64,000 bases of DNA from Nissolia schottii (taxonomy: Eukaryota; Streptophyta; Magnoliopsida; Fabales; Fabaceae): NCBI GenBank assembly GCA_003254905.1, contig QANU01048370.1, forward strand, positions 16,542 to 80,541. The letters run 5' to 3'. Positions 34,023-46,804 of the stretch are shown piece by piece (within the stretch, counting starts at the first letter, position 1; each line of letters starts with the position of its first letter). The position numbers and the translations under genes were made by a program. The notes beneath the pieces are model-generated. The model saw nothing but the letters and a program-made list of their open reading frames with translations, was not told the origin of the DNA and made no database searches.

Positions 34023-34957
34023 TGTTGTATATGTTAAAATAAGTTTACATCTCTCTAGTCTACGGGAAAATTCATAGATCGCGGGTATGTGTCCTACATT
34101 CATAGTCCCACATTGTTGTAGCATTTCTTGAGCATTGCAGTGCCCTTGTTACACCGTTTCACTGCAGCGCACGCGCTTTCCTTCCTTTTTTTTGTCCTAA
34201 GAACTATGAATCATTATAGAGGTGAATGCTTATATACACTGTAGGACATAGCCAAAAAAAAAAAAACTTTAGTCTCATATTGTGTTTGGTTTGTTTTTCA
34301 AATTGGAAACCCTAAAGTTATGCTTTCTATGAGTAACTTCACATCTTCCTGACATTATTAAAAAAGACTTGTAGAGGAAGTAAAGGCGGAGAAAGAGGAT
34401 AACGTTGTAGGCATGGGTTCAAAGAGGTTAGAGAAGAATAGGAATGAGTATGGACGACATCACCAAGAAAGGTGATGTCAGAGGCTTAGTAGGGTGACAT
34501 TGACGACTCTGCCAATGACAACTCTGTAGGTGAGTGGTCTGCCAACAACGATGGTGGTGTTGTGGGCGTATGCCAGAAGAAGATAGAAATACAATGGTAG
34601 AGTGGAAAAGATTAACAAGGTAAAACAAAAAAAATAAGGTTATACATTATAATTTAATTATTTTTTCAAATTAATCATGTAATTATTTACGTACAATCAA
34701 GTGATTTTTATTTTAAACAAAACTTTTAACTGAAATTCATCCTAGCCATATATGTCTTCTCCTTGAACACGTTAATAAAAAGTAAAAAATTTACAAATTT
34801 TCTTTTCTCTCACTTCTTTTTCTGTCGAATCATTTCCTTTGTGAAACACCCTTATTGCTGGCGTTACACGTAGAGCTCCAATTGCCACGCAAGTAAGTTT
34901 GTCTCCCCTTTTTCGTCCCTCTTCTTCATTTCTTTCGGTTTCAGAGTGCGTTACAGC
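34023..34957. other. Upstream region of the PSMD5-like gene
   Basis: Holds no other gene. The 160 bases before the start codon are pyrimidine-rich (ttttctctcacttcttttt) as in many plant 5' UTRs. No clear TATA box was identified. Confidence 0.4.
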
Positions 34958-37900
34958 ATGAACCCCGAATTCTCCATGGACGATCCATCTCAGCTCCTCC
35001 AAGCAGCCAGCGATTTTGCTTACTACCCTGGTAATTTCCCTATTCTTCACTTCCAGTTTTCCGTGCTTCTTTCTTTATGTGATTCTTGTTGTTATCATCA
35101 TTTCCCTTTGTGAAAAAGAAACACTGCTTCCATTTCAGGGGTACAAAGCGATGATTCCGCAAGGGACTTTCTCAACCGCTTCCCTCTCCCTGTCATAATC
35201 AGGTTAGCTTATTTATTTATTTTTAATCACCTTTTTATTTTTTTTCTTCTTAGCCTTTTCCACGTTTTCTGTATTCTGGCTTAATAGAGTTTCCATGTCG
35301 TGTTACTGTATAAAGATTGTGTTCTTGTCGATTCTTCCTGGACTTAATGTACTTTCTTCCGTTTCCCCTATTGGGTTTCTCGAGGAACGTATTCTTATTT
35401 CGTAGTTTTGTGGGGGGGGGGGGAGTGAGGGCATTTTGGTGGTGTATGTGTTGAGTTGTTGTGCAGACAAACTGTTTGTATAAAGGAGAATGCATTTAAT
35501 ATCTTCATATATTGAATTGCATTATGAGCAAAATGTGCAGCCTTTCTTAAAACAATTGAACCAATTGCTACATTGTGCTTTATTCTATTGGGCCCTTTCA
35601 CCTATTTTGATTTTAAAGTATAGTATTTATACATATAGTCTCTTTAAAACTTTGTATAAATTTGTTGCGCACGTACCTAATAAATACTTTCCCCTGTTAA
35701 TTGGTAGAGAACTATTTTTCTTGCCTAATGACATCTATTCTGTTTGATTTAGTATTGCAGATTTTTCCCACCTTTTTACCATAAAATAAAATTGGGACTT
35801 GGTTCAATGTTTATACTTATAAAATTTAATACATTCTCTGGAGAAATTTGCTCTTGATTTTCTCCTTTAATTTTGCAGTGCTTTACAGACTCAATTTGAT
35901 GTGCCTGGCCTAGAAAATACTCTAGTTGCATGCCTTGAAAGGTTATTCAAAACAAAGTTGGGTGCTTCTTTGATCCCACAGTATATGGTTTGTGATTTAC
36001 ACTCTTAGTCTTAGCTGATCCTTGTGTGTTTGCCTGTTTAGAATTTTTGTTTAAATTGTTATTTTAATATGGTTGCTCACTTTTCCAACAGAACTAACTG
36101 GTTATAATTCTAGTTGACTTTAACTTTTTGTTTCCGTTTCTTAAAATCTCCTTAAACCTGTAACCATAAGTAAATGTTTTCTGGTTAAAATATAAATTTG
36201 TTTCCTCTTACCAGTATAGTCAGTTATTTATCACATGACAGTCAACTAAGCAAGTGACTTAGCTAGGTCATACTCTACTAACCTTGAAAACTGTTTTCAT
36301 GTAGGGACTAAATTCAAAATTGATGACATGTATAAAATTATATTTTAACCAAGGCTTTTCCCCCTATATTTTGCACTCATGTGGTTGATCCAAGCCTTTT
36401 TTATTTATTTATTATTTTTAAAGCATATGATACTAGTTTGATAGTCATAATTGTATAGACTCATTGTAGTGTTTGGCTTTTGTATAACACTGGTGTATAA
36501 TAGTGTAACAGGAAAAATTGTGCAACTTTTATGCGTGAAGACTGAAAATTGATTACAAAACACAGAGAACAACTTCTTGACCCTCTTAAACTAACTGAGA
36601 AATTGCCCAGATACATCTTTAGAGGTCCTAAGCAAGGAAGCATGGATACGTGGATATATGTCGGATATACGGATACGCGCAACCTTGCTTTGTTTGCATG
36701 TGCGGTTTCAGTTTTCAAATCCCAAAATGGACATGCAATACAGTAAGAGTGGATTAGGACATTAGAACAAAGGATATTAATTTTATCTTTTAATAATTAC
36801 AGTACATTGAGATAATTTGTTTATTGTTATGTGAACTACATCTATTTTTATGTCTATAATTTCTAATTTTTTTATTTATAATATATTATTTTATGTTTTA
36901 TTATACAACGTATCCTAGCCGTGTCTTATCCTATACTTTTAAGAAAATGGCATATCCCTGTATCCGTGTTGTGTCGTATCCGTGTCGCCATGTCATACCC
37001 ATGGCTTCCTCGGTCATAACAGGTCATAACTGTAGGGTGCACACACTTCTGATTGCATCTAAGCATTCTGTTCATGGTTTGATAACATGCCACACAGGCG
37101 CGTTTTCATCTACTAACCCAATCTTGGGGAACTTAAGTCCAAGATTTATCTTACATATTTTGTCTATTCATTTTTATTATTTATGATTCAAACGTTGTTG
37201 CTACTAGTTACCCTTATTGCTTTGCTATTCTCTATTTGGTTCAGCCTTTTGTTCAAGTTGGTCTACAGGCAGAATCTCAAGCAGTCAGATCCTTTGCTTG
37301 CAAAACAGTACGTGCATATGCTCTGTAATGGACCAAATTAATTCAAAACCCTATGTAGTGTGTACAATGATGATCCCCCACACCCACCAATAAAAAGGAA
37401 AGCATTTTATCTTAAATGACAGAATTATGGAACCTATTTTGCTTTGACTTTACATCAATATTTAATCATTTTTATTTGGTTTGAAACCTCTGCTATTGTG
37501 CTTAGATTGAATTGTAAACATGCTCTTCATAGGTTGGTATGATAGCAAGTCTGTATAAAAAAGCTAAAGTGACCATTATTTAATCTATTGAGTGCGTTTG
37601 TGTGTGCTTCTAGAGCAAGAGAAGTACTTTTGTTTTATATTTTATATTTTAAATAATTACTTTTAGTTTTGTTTGTGCATCTGTATCAAAAGAAGCAAAA
37701 ACAAAAATAATAAGTTTTTCTGCTTTTCTAAAGTAGACCTCTCTCTGATTATGTTCGAATAAGCAGCAGCAGAAGAGAGTCTAATCCCTTAAATTTTGAA
37801 AATACTCTTATTCTAAATCTATCCTCACTATTTTTGTGAATACTGGAAAAAAACTCCCCACTATCACAACCCACTCTCTCCCTCTCTCCCTCTCACCCTC

Positions 37901-40900
37901 TCACACGTTCTTTCTCTCTCTTTGACACTCTTTCTGATTTTAACTGTCCTAAAAAATCTCCTCTAGTCAAGGCCCTTGCACATTGCCTCTTAACTCATGC
38001 TTTGTTTAAGCTATCTACTTTACAAGAAAAACCAAATTTCCATCTATTCAAGAATCAATTAAAAATGCTAATTTTTCTATCAATTATGGGTGAAAAAATA
38101 CAACAGCAGCAACTACAACAACTAACCCTTGTCCGATTATGTGGGGTTCGGACGATGCTATAGTGTTTTGTCATGAACGATGTTTGTATTCAAGCCATTA
38201 ACCTCTAAATCTCTTTTAATAGTTTTCTCTATGGTTTTTCTAGGTCTCCTTCTATCTTTAACTAATAAACCAACGGAAATGGATTCTCTCATGTTAAAAA
38301 TGGCTATGTTTGGTCATGTTAGGAGAGAAAAAGACCCAAACATTTGATTTGGGTCCTACCAAATTTTAAGAGGGATCCACTTGTTCAAAGTTTGTCTTTC
38401 TCTCTCTTAACATGACCAAACATAATCATTTTTAACATGAGAGGATCCAAATCCTAAACTACTCGCCATCTAATCTACTAATAAGTCACCCTTAAATTAT
38501 GGGTGAAAAAATAAATTATAAAATTGTGACTAGCTCAAAATTATGGATTAACATACCTTAACTCCTTCTACTATATCTGCTGCCACATGGTCTCTCCTAG
38601 TCTTCTTCACTGCAGCCTTCTCCACTGCTGTTTGGGTCATCCAAGTCTTAATAATTTGACGAAAATGACCCTACATCTCTCTAGTCTACTGTCTCTAGAA
38701 TGTGAGTCGTGTCAAGTGGGAAAACATGTTCAAGCATCTTTCTCAACCAAAGTTAGCCATCATGCAAAGTCTCTGAACATGGGTGTTCTTGGGGCCATGC
38801 AAATTAATCAAAACTGATTTACAGAAGAATTTGCAGTAAAGTGCAGTTCACTCTAAAATAAACTCTAGGTCCTATTCTTCACTCCCATGCTCCAAATTGT
38901 CAATTTTGTCGCAATGACATTTTTGTCCACCTACAAAATAATGACACAATTATTAGAGACCTAGAATTAAATGCAATATAAAATTCCAAAAGTAAGGTAA
39001 GTGTCCCAATTATGCAAGAATTCAAATTAAAGTCCAATTTCTGACCACCACCAAACACCAAACATAATGCAATGACATTAAATTGGGCATAAAAGAGAGT
39101 CGTAAAAATAAATGAGGAAAAATAGTTAAGTCTCCTTTTGACTTTGTTCATTCAGATGTCTGGGTCCTAATTGCGACTCTTCCTGTTTTAGAGCTTGTTG
39201 TGACACGAAATTGTTGCATGCTGGCTCAAGCTGAGATTTCCCTTGAACACTGGCCAAGAGTATTCCACTGCTTACGCTTCCCACCAACGGAACCAAGTCA
39301 AGGCCTTGCCTCCTGTTGCTATTTTCACCACTGCCATCCACCCCTCCTCTAGTACTTCACATGCATAGAAGAACCTTTACATTTGTTTTCCCCAACCATA
39401 TGCGTCCTCGCCTCTGAAGATCACAAGTTTGACCTTTCTCCAAGATTCAAAAACCCTAGGTCATTGCATGCCATGCACCTCCTCACCTTCTCTTTGCACG
39501 GAGGATTCACCATGGTGTTGCTCTTTGCAGTTTCCTTTTGATCGCTTTCTCTCCCAATGAATGCACTGTCTTGCGGTACTTGAGATCAACCTTTCCAATG
39601 TTGCAAAATGATTGTGCAAGAATTTCTTATCTTTCTCCATTTGAGCAAAGATGATTTCCATGCTGACAAACATTGTTCTGACCTCTTCCTTGTAAAACAT
39701 AAACTGATTCGAAAACCTTCTCAAAACAGCTCATCCTTGCCTGCATTGCTCTGGTTGCAACCATGAAAGCTCCTTCGTGGATCGGTTGGAGCTCTAATAC
39801 CATTGTTAGAACTGGTATTCACAGAGTAGTAAGGGAAAAGAACCGAAGCTTTATTGCTATGGGGTTTTGCCCAATCACCAAGAACCCTAGAAATAGGTAC
39901 ACTAGAGTGTATGAACAATTTCATAGAATCGAGGAACTCTATAATTCTCTTTTTTTGCCACACTCATTCACCAATGACCAAGACAAGCCTAATTCCCTGA
40001 ACTCAGCCTAATTACGTGTGTTGCTATCACCTCAACTTGTAACTACCCCTCAACTAACTTTTGCCGCCTATTGTCAGCTTCTGTGTTATCCGTGTTAGCT
40101 GGTTCTCCTTCATCACTGCTACCCATGCTAATTGGTTCTGTTTTCCTTATTGTGTCACCTAATGTGCACTTGCTTTACCGATGGCAATGGTAATGGGTTC
40201 TAACAGAAGCTTGCTACGTTGTTGTGCATTGGCTCTTAATATAAAGTGGTTAGTCCAAGTTGTGTATCTTCACTAATATAAAGGGGATATCCAAATATAA
40301 CTGCTATTTGGTATCTAACCCATTTTGCTTTTTCCCCCTTACAAATAAATTATATGAAAATAATTTAACAAATAAGATTATAATTTACCTATTATAACTT
40401 CCATTACGGTTAAGCAGTTTCCTTAATATTGGCAGGTGCCTGCAACCCCTCCGCCAGTGTTCTTCTAATGGAATTGAAATGGGTTCATAATTATGTATTA
40501 ATTTGTACATTTGGAGAAAAGATATTAGCTAGAATTGTACATAAAGATAATAGCTAGAATTGTACATACGCTAATTACTACATCATTGAACAACCTTTCT
40601 GCACATATTTTATCCCCATAGAAGGAAAAGCCGTTCTGCATCATTATTTTTTTTCTATGACATGTTGACGATTTGCAGGTCACTATACTTTTGGAGAATC
40701 TTGGCAATGATAACAATGTTGTTACTGATTTAATTACAGACTTCAACATATATCCTATATTGATTGATTGCCTTATCAATGGGTAAGTAGGATTTTAAAC
40801 CAGTACAGACTTCACCATTCATGTTTGGCTCAAGTGTTTTCTTTCAATTTCATATGATCCTTAATTGGCACCTGTTATTGTGCCACCTAGAAATAGTTAG

Positions 40901-43900
40901 ATATAATTAAAGGGTCTTGGTTTGCATCAGTGATCTAGGGAATTAGGATAAATGGAATTAGCTTCGAATTCATTCCTACTTCCTTGGAGGTTCTTGGTAT
41001 GCATTAATATTTCCTTAGTCCTTACCAGAGGTTTTCTGTGACACAACTTGATTTGAGATTAAGATTCAATGGATTGCTTCTATTTGGTGGAAAGTTCATA
41101 TCCTTTTATTATCGGTTTCTCCATTGCTTTTTGTTGAAATGGGGTGAGAAAATTGAGAAGAAAGAAAATGAAAAGAAAGAAGATAAAGAGTAAAGAAAAT
41201 GAAGAGAAATATACAGAGTTTAGGGCTTGGGGGGGTGTGCGTGAATATTTTTTTACCTAATGTTTTGCATGTAGAGAAAATGGGGAAAGAGAAAGAAGAT
41301 GAGAAGTATTTAAAAATTACCCAAAAGGTTATATAATTCTATGAAATGACATACATATCCCATAGTGTATCACATTGCCAAAAAAAATTGAAGGTTCATG
41401 TTGATAAATTAAGGGGTAACCTTTTTCTCTCCTTTCCACATAAACTCTTTGTTTTCTTACTTGTTTTCTTTTGCATCCTAACAAGAGAAACCGTGAAATC
41501 CACCCATTTTGTTTCTGACTCTTTTTATTGGTCTGTGCTGAAACAAACAAAGTGTTAGTGGTTGAGGTAGTAGCCTTTTTAAACGGTTTTCAAGTAATTT
41601 CTTTTCAGTGGATTCCATGATTTGTATTCATTGTTTCTATTTTACATTTTGTGTTGTTTTGGTTAGATATGGTTGCCTGCTCATAAGATGAATATAGCTA
41701 TTGATACTTTGCACATAATAAATCACGTGATATGCATATCTTCTCACATATGCAGCAATGAACTAGTTGCAGCTGCTGCAATGGATGCAATAAAAATGTT
41801 AGCTAGTTTTCCGGAGGGCATGGTAAGAAAATTCTATTTGTATATCACCTAGATTTAATTTAAAACTTTTACTTGTACGACAAGTTGGTGTTATTGAACT
41901 GTACCAACCCTGATTGCTACTTGACATGAAATACTATTGTAGGATATTATTTTTCCATCTATCAAAGGAGGTGAGACAGACCTTGGTACTATAGCGTTGC
42001 AATGTTCATCACTGGTATGCCCATCTGTTCATGCAGATTATATTTGTTAGTGAAGATATTAACATACATGTGGAGGGCGTAACCTTGTATTCATGGCATG
42101 GCTATAGAAAACAGGCAGAACTCTTCTTTTGGATCATTTTAAAGCAATAATATGTACTTTTTTTTCCCCCTTTATTTCTATTTTTTCTTGTAAATTTGGG
42201 TAAGAGCATTACGTATTCCTACACCCTTTGGGTGTGGAACTAATAGTCACGTGTTGGATTTGACCTAGCCACAAAGATTTTCAAGCTGATTTGGAAATCT
42301 CGCACTGCATTTACGTATGCTAGTACAATGTGATAATGTGAATCACATTTTGAAATCGGACAATACGTTTTGAAATCTTTGCTCTATATTTGAATCTCAC
42401 AAGAATGTGATTATGTGCATCAAGTTAGCAGGGTCAAACTTGCCATTCGGTTCTGTGTTAAAGTTGGAATACAACTGTCTTAGGATGGGACAGTTGTCCA
42501 ATATTTTGTTGCTAAAACTGTTTTGAGTTACACTCTAACCAAATACACAAAATAGTGGCATAAACAACACATTCTCACAAAGATTTGGCTTCCTTCCTTT
42601 TCCCCAATTTGACAAAGTGAACCAACAAAATCTGATCCATTGTTCTAGGACATCCGCAACACACCAACAATATCAAATTCAAAAGAGAAATTCATAAAGT
42701 TTCAACCATAGAACAATGTAAAAATAGGTGATGAATTGACTCAGAGCTCGCACCAACAAAACACATATTAGGGAGATCGCCTTGTGAGGCCTTCGAACTT
42801 GCAACATATCATTGGTATCAATTCTGATAAGCACAGTCCAAGTACAATATTTAACTTTAGAGGGAGGTTTAGACTTATGGATTGGTTTATCAAGGAGGAA
42901 GGAGGTGTTGTTTGGAGAATGAATTAGGAATTGAAAATAAGATTTACAAGAGAACATTCCAGAAGGATTTTAGGGACCAACCTAATATCCGGGATCGAAG
43001 ATAGATGGACTGGCTAAAGAAGACCCAAAAGGAGGATGACTTATTTGAGAAGACACTATCATTTAGACTTTCAAAAAGGAAGGAGGAATTGGATTGAAAA
43101 ATTGTGGAAAGAGGATAAACGATAAAGCCAAAGGAAAACAATATCAAAGGAAGAGTCTCATATCCAATGGTCTTCCCAAAAGTTGACCTCAGAACCAACG
43201 CCTACCTTTTTGGAAAGCAGTGAGTCTTGAGAGATGAAGTTTGGACAATTATATTAGTCTCCCACCTATTTCTGTCTAGGCCATACTTACTCTGAATTAC
43301 CCGATGCCATAAGGAGCGAGGTTGCATAGGAAAACGCCATAGGCATCTAGCTGACAAGGCAATGCTTTTGGAAGCAATGTTTTTGGACACCAAATTGCCG
43401 AGACCCAAACCAAACCTTCTTCCTTTTTTGAATGAGAATACACATCCCAACTCACCAAATGATCATGACTTGCCTTCGAAGCCCAGACCACAAGAAACCC
43501 CTCATAATCTTTTCAGTAGTCCTAGCCACCCTACTAGCATACAAAGGAGAGTGATCCGACCACCTATAGAATATGAGAAGATACCAACAGAAGTTGCATT
43601 GAAGACTCGGTAAAGTATAACATTATAGACGATAGCACTTCCATCCTCCACAAGACTCTGCATTTGTAGGAATGACTTAAGGCCATATTATAAGATAATC
43701 GTATTTTTCACATGAATAATCTTAATTAGTACATATTCATCAATAGCAGAAAAGAAAAAAAGAAGAGAAAACAAACATAATTTTGGTGTTCCTTTTTTAT
43801 TTTTAACATAAACCAAAGTTAAAATGCATGGTCTCATAATGTGTGCATTCATTTTAATTTTCTGGGGTCATTTGTCCGTTTTCTTTCTGTATGTTTTCCT

Positions 43901-45596
43901 TTTTAGAAAATTGACTAAATTTGCTTGTTTTTATCATTTTCGTCTAGGGTCGGGTTCGTGTAATGGCTTTAGTGGTGAAGCTATTTTCTGTATCTAGGTC
44001 TGCAGCATCTACCATTTACAGTTTGAATCTACTGAAATTGTTGGAAGTAGAAATCAGAAACACAGATGATGCCCTTGTTACTTCAAGTGTTTTGGAGCTT
44101 CTTTATGAGGTTACTATTTTCTCTGTCATTTTGATTAATGACTTTCAAGATGCACAATCGTTCTACTTGAAAATATTCTAAAACTAAACCTTATATCACC
44201 AGGACAAACACTATTTTAGTTAGTCAGGTAGCTCTTTTTCTTATTTTTAATTTTTTTGAAGTAGCAAGTAAAGAAAGTTTTACAGAGCTAAAGGTATTAA
44301 GAATAGTAATCATGTTACTGTACATCACATTAGTAGCCATAAGCTATTAAATGAAAATCTCTTGGACAAGTTTTTTCTTAAGGTCTCAATTGATTGAATC
44401 CCTTTTTTAGTTGTTTGTCTTCAATTGCAGATATAATAGTGTTTTTCCTTTTTATTTCCCCTCTGGTCAATACACAAGTGTTTCTTCCCCAACCTTTCCA
44501 ATCCTGGATCTTTTCATACATTCCCCCAAATAAACTGTATTTTGCAAAAGTGATGACAAGAATATGACAACATAATCCAAACACATATGAAAGAATTACC
44601 AAATTCAGGAATTCTATATTAGCAATCATTTGCTATTTTTTCTTTTCCCATTTGTACATATAAGCTTATCTGTTTATTTTCATTGCTTGTGGTCAAATGG
44701 ATGCAGTTATCGGAGATTGAGCATGGTACAGAATTTCTGTCAAAGACTAGCCTCCTTCAACTGCTTTGTTCTATAATTAGGTGCTCGTGTGTTATCTGCC
44801 CTAGAATATTTGCACAAGTAATGGATGCTGCAAAAATTGTTTGTCTGATCTAATGACTTCTCTTTTCATTTTCATGATTGTAGTGACAATTCTGTGGAAT
44901 CAATTTTAAGATCAAGAGCAATGATGGTAACTGGAAGACTTCTGTCCAAGGAAATCATGTACTCCTTGATAGATGAACCTTGTAAGTCTTGCATTTCTAT
45001 TCCTGGGGTCTTTCTCCACCAACATTGTTGGGAGATATTGAAATTGGATTTCATCATTTTTAAAATAACAATCAATATTCTATCATCTGTTTATATGTGC
45101 TTTTATTTACTTCATTTTAGATCATTAGATGGGTACCAATAATCACTGCCAATATGTTGCAGACCTAATAAGCGATAGGTGCAAATTTAGTGGGTCTCTT
45201 GCTGGGGTTTGCTGATTTCATTTTTGTCAGCACAATTCAATAATTATCAGCAAAGAGCTAGAAAATGCTGATATGATGCAACAATATTATGTCCTTGTCG
45301 CAAATACGTTTCTCCTACTGTAAAATGTTCTCATGCCTTACATATTGTGTTGCAAAATTTAATAATTGTTACGTAAGAACTAGAAACTGTTCACTAATAT
45401 ATATTCCATGTGCTGTTAAATTTATTGATTGTCATATAAGAACTAGAAACTGGTCGCTGACATATATTCATGGTGCTGTTATATTCAGGTGCTAGAACTG
45501 TTATTGCATCTATTGATTGTGGACTTCAGTTGGTGGAGCCCTCAGATAGGGACGAATGTGAAACTGCAATTGAAGCATTGGGTCAAATAGGATCAA
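34958..45596 (+). CDS. PSMD5: PSMD5-like 26S proteasome assembly chaperone, exons 1-11 (3' part not in view)
   Basis: Exons: 34,958-35,030; 35,139-35,202; 35,879-35,987; 37,245-37,307; 40,679-40,782; 41,756-41,822; 41,943-42,014; 43,948-44,109; 44,707-44,780; 44,884-44,981; 45,489-45,596. All ten introns are GT-AG and the joined frame (994 nt, 331 codons) has no stop. The product aligns by eye with animal PSMD5/S5b over its first two thirds. Examples are exon 8 (GRVRVMALVVKLFSVS; SSVLELLYE), exon 10 (DNSVESILRSRAMMVTGRLL) and exon 11 (QLVEPSDRDECETAIEALGQ). PSMD5 is a cytosolic ARM/HEAT-like protein that chaperones assembly of the 19S base. The start is MNPEFSMDD, with a second in-frame ATG six codons later. 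Introns 4 and 7 are enlarged by transposon debris. Later exons must lie beyond the window or be lost; 45.6-64 kb holds only repeats. Confidence 0.85.
36636..37010. mobile_element. Inverted-repeat element in intron 3 (GGATACG-type)
   Basis: The left end 'aggaagcatggatacgtgg' is inverted at the right end 'catacccatggcttcct'. Both subterminal regions are full of GGATACG/CGTATCC words (36,645-36,680 and 36,910-36,985). About 375 bp, noncoding. Looks like a nonautonomous DNA transposon in intron 3 of the PSMD5-like gene. Confidence 0.6.
38587..39165 (+). pseudogene. Copia GAG-pre-integrase / integrase fragment in intron 4
   Basis: 38,587-38,820 encodes LLHCCLGHPSLNNLTKM and LECESCQVGKHVQASF, the H-x-R/C-LGHPS and CxxCQ-GK zinc motif of copia GAG-pre-integrase. 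The following integrase start reappears at 39,126-39,165 (SPFDFVHSDVW). The about 300 bases between have no homology to it and look like a later insertion or rearrangement. Fragmentary; not functional. Confidence 0.75.
39170..39790 (-). pseudogene. gag remnant of a minus-strand LTR retroelement in intron 4
   Basis: Directly downstream (minus strand) of a primer-binding site, a frame begins MVATRAMQARM. It continues, with frameshifts, as MFVSMEIIFAQMEKDKKFL and HNHFATLERLISSTARQ, and later a glycine/glutamine-rich stretch. Such coiled-coil N-termini are typical of gypsy gag in legumes. Interrupted by stops and frameshifts. Confidence 0.55.
39791..39802 (-). other. Primer-binding site
   Basis: TGGTATTAGAGC on the minus strand, one base after the LTR end at 39,804. 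It differs at one base from the usual initiator-methionine tRNA site TGGTATCAGAGC. Confidence 0.6.
39804..40205 (-). mobile_element. 5' LTR of a minus-strand retroelement in intron 4
   Basis: 402 bp between TGTTAGAAC and GTTCTAACA, a perfect 9-base inverted terminal repeat, with the primer-binding site on its 39,803 side. The partner LTR is not found, so the element is truncated. Confidence 0.7.
42560..43613 (-). pseudogene. LINE (L1-type) 3' fragment in intron 7
   Basis: Minus-strand frames, read in order, encode the region after the reverse transcriptase of plant LINEs. These are FGLGLGNLVSKNIASKSIAL, WRFPMQPRSLWHRVIQSKYG, then SSFLFESLNDSVFSNKSSSF, MFSCKSYFQFLIHSP and KPPSKVKYCTWTVLIRIDTN. 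The last two belong to the zinc-binding reverse-transcriptase C-terminal domain (zf-RVT). At least two frameshifts separate the frames. It is paralogous to the fragment at 46,805-48,520 (GLFNCKSYFQFLTHS). Confidence 0.8.
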
Positions 45597-46343
45597 GTAT
45601 GTCATAGTTATCCTACTGTTTAACATCTTTTGCATTTCTCGTTAATAGGAAAATTGTTCTTGATTGATTAATTATGTTGGTTGTGTGGTCGACCTTGGAG
45701 GTTGATTTCCTCCAATCATTTCTAAAATTCTGATGTTGGTTTTGTTAATGTATGTCTGTAGGGAAAAATGAACCTTCTATTGAATTTCATGGGATTTGAC
45801 AGAATTAAGTAGCTATCCCTTGTTTTAAATTTTAAACCAGCATGACTCCTGCTGTTGTTGAGAAATACATTAGAGTTCTGTAATGAAGCATACCCGTGGT
45901 TTTAATTATGCTAGAATTTATAATAAGGTCAGCCAACCTCTCCTAGAGGGACAATACATGGTGGTTGTATTATTTAGAATGACATTGGTCTGCATAATTT
46001 CTGAAACAGAGGGTGACTAGTTTTGTCAAACACTTGAGAGAGAAAAAGATAATTTCCTGCATTGCTCAAGTGGCTTGCACTTAGCAAGCTCTATAGTCAT
46101 AGATGTTATGATGAGATTGGTTTAGAGGAAGGGAAAAAGTGAAAGAATATCTCAAGAATCATTATTATTGCTATGGTAGTTCTTGACCAATTTGGCCATA
46201 GAACTGAGAAATTACAAAGATTGAGAGCTCTCCTCTCTGCTTACATTAAACACTTTACCAATTCTCTAACTTACTTCCAGCACTCCCCCTTTTATTTATT
46301 GTATACAACCCTTCTAATCCCTTTTGGGCAGTACACTCAACTT
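45597..46343. other. Start of PSMD5-like intron 11, no further gene seen
   Basis: AT-rich intronic sequence after a good donor (gtatgtc). No continuation exon is recognisable on the + strand between here and the copia/LINE debris. Confidence 0.5.
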
Positions 46344-46775
46344 TTAATGGGAATGGATGATAATATCTGAGTATTTGGGTAGAAGGACTGAAAAGTAGAG
46401 TATGGGGTGCTGTAATTTAGGATTCTGAAGGGCTGCCCTATTGATCAAGTAAGTGGTCGAGTGGACAACTTTGCCCCAAAATTTGGATGGAACATTAGTA
46501 GCCCGCATGAGGGACCTAGTGACATCTAAAAGGCGAGACGATTCTTTCATTCCACATCCCTATTCTCTTGTGCAGTGTTTTTTATGCACAGGCTTTGATG
46601 TACATTCCCATGAATAGAGTTGTTGTATTTGCAACCATTATTAGTTATGAGCACTTTAATGCAAATCTTGAATTATGTTTGCACCATATTATGGAAATGG
46701 CCAAATATTTGTCCCACTTCTGATTTCTCGTACATGAGAAATTCCCATGTTACTGGTGTGTGGTCATCAATGAAG
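46344..46775 (-). pseudogene. Copia integrase core fragment
   Basis: Minus-strand frames encode FIDDHTPVTWEFLMYEKSEV near 46,710-46,770. After stops and a shift come RSLMRATNVPSKFWGKVVHS and TYLINRAALQNPKLQHP near 46,400-46,510. These are the copia integrase core and its C-terminal FWGEAV..ATYLINR motif. No LTR is visible around it. Confidence 0.75.
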
Positions 46776-46804
46776 GAGACAAACAATCAAAGGCTGTTAT
46801 TTAT

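Noticed and set aside
42679..43491. Coding exons antisense to the PSMD5-like gene
   Set aside because: The frames match LINE reverse-transcriptase C-terminal text and carry frameshifts; they are a LINE fragment in an intron.
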